This document shows positions 8,044 to 14,038 of a DNA stretch of 14,038 nt, piece after piece. The DNA comes from Candidatus Krumholzibacteriia bacterium. GTDB lineage: Bacteria > Krumholzibacteriota > Krumholzibacteriia > Krumholzibacteriales > Krumholzibacteriaceae. A program made the translations under genes and the position numbers. The stretch's first letter is position 1. Every line of letters starts with the position of its first letter. The notes under the pieces are model-generated. The model was not told the DNA's origin, made no database searches, and saw only the letters and a program-made list of their open reading frames with translations. The DNA lies in assembly GCA_028706585.1 (NCBI GenBank), contig JAQTVX010000024.1, positions 1 to 14,038 on the forward strand, read 5' to 3'.

Positions 8044-8078
8044 TCTTTCAAATACAGCCGAAAAGAGCGCCACTGAAC

Positions 8079-9746
8079 ATGCGGACTGCCTTGGTAGCTT
8101 TCTTCATGGTCTGCAGTCTCGCGGCGGACGCAGCGCCGGCAACCGCTGCTCCGGGCGGAGTGCGCAGCGATTCGCTGGTAGCGATGGTGCGCTTTCTCAC
8201 GGTTGATGCGTCGACAGGGGCTGCGAGAAGCAGATTTTGCTTTCGTGAGAGCGAGATCGGCGCAGTTGCGGATTCGCTCGCCGCTCGACTAGAACGGTAC
8301 ACCGGGGGCTCGGCCGACCGCATACCATTCACTATTCAGGATCATTACTACACGAGCGACTCCACGTTTACGGCGGAAAACATCGTTGCTCGTCTCAGCG
8401 GCACGGGGGCGCTCCCGGGTGTATTCTTGATAACTGCTCACTATGATGCGATCGCTCTGCGGACGGATGGATTCAGAGAAAATTGGAGCACGATGCCGGC
8501 GCCCGGCGCGGATGACAACGCCTCGGGTGTGGCGGGATTGATGGAGCTCGCGAGAATGCTTCCGAAAGGCGCTCTCCCATTCGACGTTCTTTTCGTTCTG
8601 TTCTCGGGCGAGGAGCTCGGATCGCTCGGGAGCGGGGATTTTGTCGCTCGCTTTGATAGTCTCTACAGCGAGGATATTCTTGGGGTTATTAATCTGGACA
8701 TGATCGGCTATCGTTCAGCAGCGAGCGAGGAGAACGTTTCCGATCCGGTGCTTATTTCCGATTATCGCTCGGGATGGCTCACCGATCTCGTCGCCGAATC
8801 CGCCGCTGGATCCGCCGACATGACTGCCTTCCGCATCGCGATGCCAGGTCCATCGAATTACGACCATAAGCCATTCTGGCTCAAGCGCATCCCGGCAATA
8901 ACGATCGCGGAATCCCTCACGGAGAACTACGCCATTTCGTATCCTCTCTATCATACGATTGCGGATACGCTTGGCGACGATCTGGATTTCGAATTCGCTT
9001 CGAGTCTCGCGAATGCGGCGGGGGATTTTCTCATTGGACTGGCTTCGCGAGGGGCTGAGATTGCGATCCTCCCATCGGATGTGATGCTCGTGCGGGACGC
9101 GCTGATAACGGGCGCCAGAGCTTTTCAGGCTGGCGATTCGCTGGGTGTTCTGGTTCGCGTGAGAAACATTGGCACTCAGGAGGCTCCCGCGGGCGCATCG
9201 GTGCGGCTCACGATCACGATAGAGAGCGAGGCTGGAGAGCGCAGGTTATTTTCCGATAATGTCCGCGTTCCAGAGCCTCTCAGAACCTCTGATACAGTGG
9301 TGCAGATGATGCTCGATCGTGAGCGCATGGGAGGAAACATCGTTCACGTTCGGGCTGACGTCGAAGGCATGGCCGATGATTCGAGCAATGATGCGGAGGA
9401 TCTCAGCTTCAGCGTCAGCGGAGGGGGCGGCGTGATCCTGGGGCACGGCTTCAGGCCGAATCCGGTCAACGGGGCTTTCGGAGAGGCATCATTCTGCGTG
9501 AATCTGGCCAGAGAGGCGGATATCGAGATCAGCCTGTACACGCTGGAAGGGGAGCGCATCGTCGTCGCTCACGCCGGTTCACGGTGGGGAACGGATCTGC
9601 ATGCCGGGCTCAATTGCCTGAGCTGCAGTTCCCTTTTCGGGAGGATCAACAAGATCGCTTCGGGCATCTATATCTACCGGGTAGTCGCGATCGAGCAGGA
9701 CGGATCGATCATGCGCGCGACCGGACGGTTCGCGATCGCGCATTGA
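8079..9746 (+). CDS. Secreted M28-family zinc aminopeptidase-like protein with C-terminal sorting/FlgD-like domain
   Basis: This is a predicted exported metallopeptidase of 555 residues. The N-terminus (MRTALVAFFMVCSLAADAAPA) looks like a signal peptide cut near residues 18-24. The M28 domain shows all the expected zinc and catalytic residues: H121 in TAHYDA, D146 in GADDNASG, catalytic E178 and ligand E179 in SGEELGS, D207 in NLDMIGY and H292 in YHTIADT. Residues about 335-450 resemble a CARDB-type beta domain (VRVRNIGTQEAPAGASVRL). From about residue 456 a FRPNPVNG...GIYIYRVVA segment matches the style of FlgD-like or type IX secretion C-terminal domains. The likely role is release of N-terminal amino acids from peptides outside the cell; the substrate is unknown. 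The ribosome-binding site is weak. The gene starts 35 bases after the tRNA. Confidence 0.88.
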   Translation: MRTALVAFFMVCSLAADAAPATAAPGGVRSDSLVAMVRFLTVDASTGAARSRFCFRESEIGAVADSLAARLERYTGGSADRIPFTIQDHYYTSDSTFTAENIVARLSGTGALPGVFLITAHYDAIALRTDGFRENWSTMPAPGADDNASGVAGLMELARMLPKGALPFDVLFVLFSGEELGSLGSGDFVARFDSLYSEDILGVINLDMIGYRSAASEENVSDPVLISDYRSGWLTDLVAESAAGSADMTAFRIAMPGPSNYDHKPFWLKRIPAITIAESLTENYAISYPLYHTIADTLGDDLDFEFASSLANAAGDFLIGLASRGAEIAILPSDVMLVRDALITGARAFQAGDSLGVLVRVRNIGTQEAPAGASVRLTITIESEAGERRLFSDNVRVPEPLRTSDTVVQMMLDRERMGGNIVHVRADVEGMADDSSNDAEDLSFSVSGGGGVILGHGFRPNPVNGAFGEASFCVNLAREADIEISLYTLEGERIVVAHAGSRWGTDLHAGLNCLSCSSLFGRINKIASGIYIYRVVAIEQDGSIMRATGRFAIAH

Positions 9747-9776
9747 CGGGTCAACGTCCACGGAAGGCGGTTCGAC

Positions 9777-10121
9777 ATGCCATTCGATTTCAGAAAACGA
9801 TCGGCAAAGAGACATTCGCACATATTCGGCCGAACGAAGATCGTGCGCACGAGAGAGTACTATTACTCACTATTCACCACCCTCATGGTAAAAATTGTCC
9901 TGTTCATTTTCCTGTGGATGCTCTTCGCCTCTTGCGTCAGGATAATGCGGACGAGCTTCAGGGGCATATCCGACATTTGGCGATTTGTCCTGCCGGCGGC
10001 AGTCGTCATTATCGCAATCATATTCGGTATCCGTATCTACAAGGATATCAAGGAGCTACGAAGGTACGGCAATGAGCTGAAGGAGGCGCAAAGGGAAAAA
10101 CCGGGGACTCGACTTCCGTAG
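9777..10121 (+). CDS. Small two-helix membrane protein of unknown function
   Basis: I do not recognise this 114-residue protein. It starts with a strongly basic segment (residues 1-27, many Lys, Arg and His). Two hydrophobic helices follow near residues 37-55 (KIVLFIFLWMLFASC) and 69-87 (VLPAAVVIIAIIFGI). The end is charged and helical (KDIKELRRYGNELKEAQREK). Both ends are rich in positive charge, so both probably face the cytoplasm. GGAAGG (9762-9767) lies 9 bases before the ATG. It starts 30 bases after the M28 gene and may share its transcript. An overlapping + frame at 9584-10075 has no membrane pattern and looks like a shadow. The gene is likely real given its ribosome-binding site and amphipathic composition, but no role can be given. 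Confidence 0.7.
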   Translation: MPFDFRKRSAKRHSHIFGRTKIVRTREYYYSLFTTLMVKIVLFIFLWMLFASCVRIMRTSFRGISDIWRFVLPAAVVIIAIIFGIRIYKDIKELRRYGNELKEAQREKPGTRLP

Positions 10122-10212
10122 ACCGCGCATTTTTGCCTCGCAGTTTAACGTATCTCATTTCATGGCATGCCTTTTGCGTATTTCATGCGCGTCTTGGAGA
10201 AAATCGATTGCC

Positions 10213-11262
10213 ATGGTAAGAACGTTTGATGAGAAAGACATCCTTTTCAAGACCTTCGCCGAGATCACAAGCCTCATAAGCTCGGGGAAGGACAACAGGA
10301 TCATATTCCAGAGTATACTGGACAACGTCCTCGGTCTTCTTCCGTCAAAAAAGGTATATCTGATCCTGCTCGATAATCACCGGATCGTCAAGTATACGGG
10401 AACGATCTACGATCAAGGGAAACGCGTGGCTGTGGAAGACATGCCGGAATCGGCAGGCATCGTGAACTGGCTCCAGCGCGAATACGAGGCGTGCAAGACT
10501 CAGGACAATGTATTCAGCCTGGATCTGTCAATTCTTGCCTCGGAATTCCTGCGAGACGAAGACACTTGCAGCACGGTCATCTCGGCGCCGCTTCTCGCGA
10601 AGGACTCTCTCTTCGGCATCATAATCGCTATCAACGATACCTCGCGCCGAAGGTTTACGGAGGATGACATACACCTGTTGGCGGTTATGGCGAATCAGGC
10701 GGCGATCGCGTTCGAGAACTACGTCCTTTACAAGAAGCTCGAAGTGGAGTCGATCACCGACGAATTGACCGGCGTCTACAACTACAGATTTCTAATACGA
10801 TCGATCAAGCTCGAAATGAAACGGGCGAGCAGATTCAAGTATCCGTTCTCGTTTCTGATGATCGATGTCGATAATCTGAAGGAGTACAATGACCGCAATG
10901 GCCATCTTTCGGGCTCGAGGGCGCTCCACGATATAGCCGAGGTGATCACCCAGAGCTGCCGCGAGATCGATCTGGTTGCCAAGTACGGCGGAGACGAGTT
11001 TGCGCTTCTTCTGCCGCAGACCGGGCTCGAGGGTTCGCTCCGGCTCGGGGAGCGAATGCTGGCGGCGATCAGGCGATTCAAGTTCGACGGGGTCAGGCCG
11101 GGCCTGCTCACTTGCAGCATCGGAGTAGCCGTTTACCCTGACGATGCGCACACCGTGGAGACGATCATCGAGCGAGCGGACGCGGCGCTCTATCTCGCAA
11201 AATCCCGCGGCAAGAACAGCATTCTAAGCTACAGTGAGCTCAATCTTGCGAATCCTTCTTGA
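10213..11262 (+). CDS. GAF-GGDEF protein, probable diguanylate cyclase
   Basis: This soluble signalling protein of 349 residues probably makes c-di-GMP from two GTP. A GAF-type sensor domain covers about residues 15-170, including VISAPLLAKDSLFGIIIAIN and the closing helix LLAVMANQAAIAFENY. A linker with ITDELTGVYNYRFL (181-194) leads into the GGDEF domain. The catalytic motif GGDEF is intact at 259-263. REID at 250-253, five residues before it, matches the RxxD inhibitory site. The substrate loop reads DVDNLKEYNDRNGHLSGSRAL; the usual Asp after GHxxG is Ser235. No membrane segment or receiver domain is present, so the GAF ligand would be the input. The ATG at 10213 has GGAG 13 bases upstream, which is long. 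An in-frame ATG at 10162 has no ribosome-binding site. Confidence 0.9.
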   Translation: MVRTFDEKDILFKTFAEITSLISSGKDNRIIFQSILDNVLGLLPSKKVYLILLDNHRIVKYTGTIYDQGKRVAVEDMPESAGIVNWLQREYEACKTQDNVFSLDLSILASEFLRDEDTCSTVISAPLLAKDSLFGIIIAINDTSRRRFTEDDIHLLAVMANQAAIAFENYVLYKKLEVESITDELTGVYNYRFLIRSIKLEMKRASRFKYPFSFLMIDVDNLKEYNDRNGHLSGSRALHDIAEVITQSCREIDLVAKYGGDEFALLLPQTGLEGSLRLGERMLAAIRRFKFDGVRPGLLTCSIGVAVYPDDAHTVETIIERADAALYLAKSRGKNSILSYSELNLANPS

Positions 11263-11266
11263 TAGG

Positions 11267-11295
11267 TTGAATCCGGGAAGGATGCGGTGTACTAT
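11267..11295 (+). promoter_or_regulatory. Possible sigma-70-like promoter before the epimerase gene
   Basis: TTGAAT (11267-11272) and TACTAT (11290-11295) are 17 bases apart, and each matches four of six consensus positions. The site lies in the 130-base gap between the diguanylate cyclase and the epimerase. It would give a leader of about 90 bases. The promoter code of this host is unknown, so this is a pattern match only. Confidence 0.35.
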
Positions 11296-11392
11296 GGCGG
11301 CCGAAAGATCGTCGCTGGGCTGGGCCGTCCAAGAATGATCGGGGGAGCACGGCGGTGACGGAATCGAAAGTCGGAAATGACATGGAGGTTCT

Positions 11393-12331
11393 ATGTCTCG
11401 CTATCTCGTGACGGGAGGAGCCGGATTCATCGGTTCGAATATCGCGGAGGCGCTGGTGAAGCGCGGTGAGGATGTCGTGATTCTCGACAACCTGTCGACC
11501 GGCCATGAGGGGAACATCGCAAGCATAATGGGCGATATCACCTTCATAAAGGGGGATATCCGCGACGCAGCGGCGGTGCGGAGAGCATTGTCGGGTGTGG
11601 ACTACGTGCTCCACGAGGCTGCCCTTGCCTCCGTGCCCAGAAGCATTGAGGATCCGGTTCTGGTGACGGACGTCAACGTGCGTGGAACACTCGTCGTGCT
11701 CGAGGAGTCACGCCGAGCGGGAGTTAAGCGCCTCGTCTACGCAGCTTCCTCATCGGCCTACGGTGATACGGAAACGCTTCCGAAGATCGAGAGCATGGCG
11801 CCTAGGCCGCTGTCGCCCTATGCGGCCAGCAAGCTCACGGGTGAGTACTACTGCGCCGTTTACTCGAGCGTATACAACCTTCCGACTATTTCACTCCGCT
11901 ATTTCAACATCTTCGGACCACGGCAGGATCCAGAAAGCCAGTATGCCGCCGTGATACCTATCTTCGTCACGCATCTTCTTGAGGGGAAGAGGCCTACTAT
12001 TTACGGGGACGGAGAGCAGAGCAGGGATTTCACATTCGTCGACAATGTCGTCAAGGCGAACGTTCTCGCCTCGCGTTGCGAGAAGGCACGCGGACAGACG
12101 GTCAATATCGCCTGCGGCGCCCACTATACGCTGAACGAGGTTTTCGCCGAGATGCAGCGGATTATTGGCAGTTCGATTTCGCCGGAGTATGCTGCATCTA
12201 GACCGGGGGACGTGAAGCACTCGCATGCCGATATCTCGGCGGCCGGGTCGCTCGTCGGTTACTCGGTTGAGGTCCCCTTCGATGAAGGACTGCGCAGAAC
12301 CATCCGCTGGTATCGTGAGGTGCGCGCATAG
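11393..12331 (+). CDS. UDP-hexose / UDP-N-acetylhexosamine 4-epimerase (extended SDR)
   Basis: This NAD-dependent sugar-nucleotide epimerase has 312 residues and probably supplies UDP-GalNAc, UDP-Gal or a related sugar for surface polysaccharide. The Rossmann motif GGAGFIGS is at 8-15, with Asp32 (LDNLSTG) placed to bind NAD ribose. The catalytic residues are Ser119-121 (AASSSAYG), Tyr143 and Lys147 (SPYAASK). HEAALASVPRSIEDP, RYFNIFGPRQDP and YGDGEQSRDFTFVDNV match the WbpP-like group best. At the position of E. coli GalE Tyr299 this protein has Ser277 (GDVKHSHAD). In WbpP a Ser there goes with use of N-acetylated sugars, so UDP-GlcNAc is a likely substrate (inference). GGAGG (11384-11388) precedes the ATG by 4 bases. 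It opens the polysaccharide locus. Confidence 0.88.
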   Translation: MSRYLVTGGAGFIGSNIAEALVKRGEDVVILDNLSTGHEGNIASIMGDITFIKGDIRDAAAVRRALSGVDYVLHEAALASVPRSIEDPVLVTDVNVRGTLVVLEESRRAGVKRLVYAASSSAYGDTETLPKIESMAPRPLSPYAASKLTGEYYCAVYSSVYNLPTISLRYFNIFGPRQDPESQYAAVIPIFVTHLLEGKRPTIYGDGEQSRDFTFVDNVVKANVLASRCEKARGQTVNIACGAHYTLNEVFAEMQRIIGSSISPEYAASRPGDVKHSHADISAAGSLVGYSVEVPFDEGLRRTIRWYREVRA

Positions 12332-12350
12332 CTTTCCGAAAGGCGTTTTT
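12331..12350 (+). terminator. Weak possible intrinsic terminator after the epimerase
   Basis: A five-pair stem GCTTT/AAGGC, including one G-T pair, with loop CCGA is followed by GTTTTT. It starts at the last base of the epimerase stop codon. The stem is short, so termination would be partial at best. A promoter-like sequence follows directly. Confidence 0.28.
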
Positions 12351-12352
12351 GC

Positions 12353-12382
12353 TTTACAGCGCGGCGCGCGAGAAGATAGGAT
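12353..12382 (+). promoter_or_regulatory. Possible sigma-70-like promoter before the export gene
   Basis: TTTACA (12353-12358) matches five of six -35 bases and TAGGAT (12377-12382) four of six -10 bases, with an 18-base spacer. It sits in the 70-base gap before the export gene and would start a transcript near base 12389. It is a visual match only. Confidence 0.33.
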
Positions 12383-12401
12383 ACGGCGGGATTATTGAAA
12401 G

Positions 12402-13361
12402 GTGGCACCGGCATTGAAAAGCAAATTGATGCTCGTTACCGCGGCGGTTGTATTCCTGACATCGTTCGCCTCTGCGACCCTTTTCGCACAGCAGGATGTT
12501 CGCCTGCGAACGGGTGACACGGTAAGGCTCGATGTTCCGCAGCGCGATGATCTCGCACGGCTCCTCACCGTGGACACCAAGGGCGACGTGAGCCTTCCTC
12601 TGGTCGGGGCGATTCATATCGGCGGGCTCGGCATCGAAGAAGCGAGGGCCGCGATTCTCCGCTCCTTGCAGGAGCTCTACCCGAGCGTTCAGTCGATCAG
12701 CCTGAGCCTCATCGGCGAGGAGGCCCGGCGGCTCATATACGTGCAGGGACAGGTGGCGCGAGCCGGCAAATACGAGCTCGGCGGAACCCCGTCCGTGTGG
12801 GATGCGATAAAGGAAGCCGGAGGGGCTACATCGGAGGCATCGCTCGAATCGGTCCGCATCATAAGAGCGAGTGGCGAGGTGAGCACGACGACCTTCGTCA
12901 ATGTCCAAGCGGCGCTGGATTCGGGCGATATCAAATCGCTTCCGACGCTCAAGCCCGGGGATACGGTGATTGTGCCCGAGCGGAACGCTACGTATACCGG
13001 CACCGGGGCCATTAACGTTTTCGGATCGGTGATGCATCCGGGCGCCTACGCCCTCACTGGGGATAGGAGACTCATCGATGCGCTGCTGGCGGCCGGCGGG
13101 CCCATAGAAGGTGCTCGGATGAGCAAGCTGACGATCATACGGCACGATCCGACGGGTGGAATGACGACGATCTCGGTCAATTTCGAGCGCTACCTGGAAA
13201 CCGGTGATCTTCGCCACAATCCTCCGATACTACCGAATGACACGGTGAGCGTGCCGCGGAGCAGCTCGTTCTGGTCTACGATCGCCAGCCCGAATTTTCT
13301 CCTTGCGCTCGTATCGACGACCGCGACCGTCGCGGCGCTTATCATCTACTCGGATCGGTAG
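12402..13361 (+). CDS. Wza-like polysaccharide export protein with two SLBB domains
   Basis: This is a predicted outer-membrane or periplasmic component of a capsule/exopolysaccharide export channel, with 319 residues. A signal peptide (KSKLMLVTAAVVFLTSFASATLFA) ends near residue 29. A Poly_export domain follows at about 32-105, starting VRLRTGDTVRLDVPQRDD. SLBB domain 1 (about 111-192) begins LIYVQGQVARAGKYEL, and SLBB domain 2 (about 204-286) begins INVFGSVMHPGAYALTG. The last 20 residues form a hydrophobic helix (NFLLALVSTTATVAALIIY). No lipobox cysteine is present, unlike E. coli Wza, and the end helix is more hydrophobic than Wza's amphipathic one. The start is unsure: GTG 12402 is used here, but TTG 12414 has AGGTG (12400-12404) at 9 bases. 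The next gene, a Wzz-type protein, starts 13 bases after the stop. Confidence 0.9.
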   Translation: MAPALKSKLMLVTAAVVFLTSFASATLFAQQDVRLRTGDTVRLDVPQRDDLARLLTVDTKGDVSLPLVGAIHIGGLGIEEARAAILRSLQELYPSVQSISLSLIGEEARRLIYVQGQVARAGKYELGGTPSVWDAIKEAGGATSEASLESVRIIRASGEVSTTTFVNVQAALDSGDIKSLPTLKPGDTVIVPERNATYTGTGAINVFGSVMHPGAYALTGDRRLIDALLAAGGPIEGARMSKLTIIRHDPTGGMTTISVNFERYLETGDLRHNPPILPNDTVSVPRSSSFWSTIASPNFLLALVSTTATVAALIIYSDR

Positions 13362-13374
13362 AGAGGGAACCGGC

Positions 13375-14038
13375 GTGGAGAACGTCAAGAAAGTAACGCC
13401 AGAAGAAGAGCATAACAGGATAAACCTTCATGCCTATTGGAAGGTGTTCTGGCGAAAGAAATATCATCTCATCATTCCGCTCGTTCTTTCGGCGATTATC
13501 GCCGTTATGGGTGTGAAGCGTTTGACCCCAATCTACGAATCGCACACGTTGCTTGCGATGGAGGACAAGAACGTTTTGTCGCCCACGATCGAGCGCTACG
13601 TTACTGAGCGCGAGGGCGGGAGCGAGTTGAGGAATCAGCAGTTTCGCTCAATGATAGAGACGCGCGTGACAAGCAGCGACTTTCTCAAGCTTGTCATCGA
13701 GGAGCTCGGGCTCCAGCGATCCGACAAGGTGCGGGCCTACGTCGAGAGCACATCGGGAAAAGAAGCTGCGGGTCTGCCGCTCGACGAGCTCGTTATGCGG
13801 CATCTCGTCGGCCTTCTCAAGGAGAAGGTGGAAGTATCAAGCCCGATGCCCGGGTTCTTCACGATAGGGGTGTACGACACCGATCCGGCAACGGCGTATA
13901 TGCTTGCGGATCGTATCACGGAGACATTCATAAATGCCACTCGTCAGGATCAGATCCATGGAATAAGGCAAGCAGGCGCTTTCAGCGATGAGCAGCTTGC
14001 GATATACAAGGAAAAGCTCGACGCATCGGAGAGGGAGC
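13375..14038 (+). CDS. Wzz/GNVR-type polysaccharide chain-length determinant (5' part)
   Basis: The frame is open from GTG 13375 to the right edge, giving 221 residues with the C-terminus missing. AGGG (13364-13367) precedes the start by 7 bases, and the export gene ends 13 bases upstream. After a short cytoplasmic N-terminus comes AYWKVFWRKKYHLIIPLVLS, the basic-then-hydrophobic start of the first membrane helix (about residues 31-47). Then follows the Wzz-like periplasmic segment with TPIYESHTLLAMEDKN. The region around residues 160-190 (TIGVYDTDPATAYMLADRIT) is the conserved part seen in these proteins. The final visible segment is charged and probably begins the coiled coil. The likely role is setting polymer length with the Wza-like partner. 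Whether a tyrosine-kinase domain is fused at the C-terminus cannot be seen. Confidence 0.85.
   Translation, partial: MENVKKVTPEEEHNRINLHAYWKVFWRKKYHLIIPLVLSAIIAVMGVKRLTPIYESHTLLAMEDKNVLSPTIERYVTEREGGSELRNQQFRSMIETRVTSSDFLKLVIEELGLQRSDKVRAYVESTSGKEAAGLPLDELVMRHLVGLLKEKVEVSSPMPGFFTIGVYDTDPATAYMLADRITETFINATRQDQIHGIRQAGAFSDEQLAIYKEKLDASERE

Noticed and set aside
7422..8051. Long minus-strand frame of 209 residues (and 7808-8044) beginning with RIRTSDTQLRRLVLYPAELR-like sequence
   Set aside because: The N-terminal part is the antisense of the tRNA gene, a well-known false protein in databases. The rest is antisense to recN.
9988..10008. GC-rich hairpin around CTGCCGGCGGCAG as a terminator
   Set aside because: It is inside the small membrane gene and has no T-run after it.
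9584..10075. Plus-strand frame of 163 residues overlapping the end of the M28 gene and the small membrane gene
   Set aside because: It has no ribosome-binding site and a His/Arg-rich shadow composition. The alternative frame at 9777 shows membrane helices and a good ribosome-binding site.
10162..10212. N-terminal extension of the GGDEF protein from ATG 10162
   Set aside because: There is no ribosome-binding site before it, and MACLLRISCASWRK is not part of the GAF domain. It remains possible, because the site before 10213 is distant.
1..14038. CRISPR arrays, insertion sequences, phage or toxin-antitoxin genes
   Set aside because: No regularly spaced repeats, transposase or integrase motifs, or inverted terminal repeats were seen on either strand.

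Overview
The window is a gene-dense stretch of a bacterial chromosome with G+C in the high fifties by eye. Every complete gene lies on the + strand. The host looks Gram-negative: it carries a Wza-type outer-membrane polysaccharide export protein and a Wzz-type chain-length protein, and it makes isoprenoids by the MEP route (Dxs). A secreted M28 peptidase with a CARDB-like segment and a FlgD/T9SS-like C-terminal domain recalls uncultured FCB-related lineages such as Krumholzibacteriota or Eisenbacteria. That placement is an inference from domain style and is weak. No insertion sequence, phage gene, CRISPR array or long repeat was seen.

Region 1 (1-8043) is a tightly packed housekeeping operon: folD (5' end outside the window), xseA, xseB, ispA, a divergent-PAP2 (DUF212/YuiD-like) membrane protein, dxs, nadK, recN and tRNA-Arg(CCG). 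Neighbouring genes overlap or lie within about 20 bases of each other. The products cover one-carbon metabolism, exonuclease VII, prenyl diphosphate synthesis, NADP supply and RecN-dependent repair. The order resembles the folD-xseA-xseB-ispA-dxs-...-recN clusters known from many bacteria. Here nadK sits directly before recN, no tlyA or argR is present, and a DUF212 gene lies between ispA and dxs. The recN stop codon falls inside the tRNA gene.

Region 2 (8079-11262) holds a secreted zinc aminopeptidase-like protein, a small unrecognised protein with two membrane segments, and a GAF-GGDEF protein (probable diguanylate cyclase) with an intact GGDEF motif and an apparent RxxD inhibitory site.

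Region 3 (11263-14038) begins a surface-polysaccharide locus: a UDP-hexose/HexNAc 4-epimerase, a polysaccharide export protein with a Poly_export domain and two SLBB domains, and a Wzz/GNVR chain-length protein cut by the right edge. Possible sigma-70-like promoters precede the epimerase and the export gene, and a weak terminator lies between those two genes. The nearby diguanylate cyclase suggests, without proof, c-di-GMP control of exopolysaccharide.

Nothing in the window clearly amounts to an undescribed system. The observations most worth following are the recN/tRNA overlap, the degenerate DUF212 protein between ispA and dxs, and the domain make-up of the secreted peptidase.
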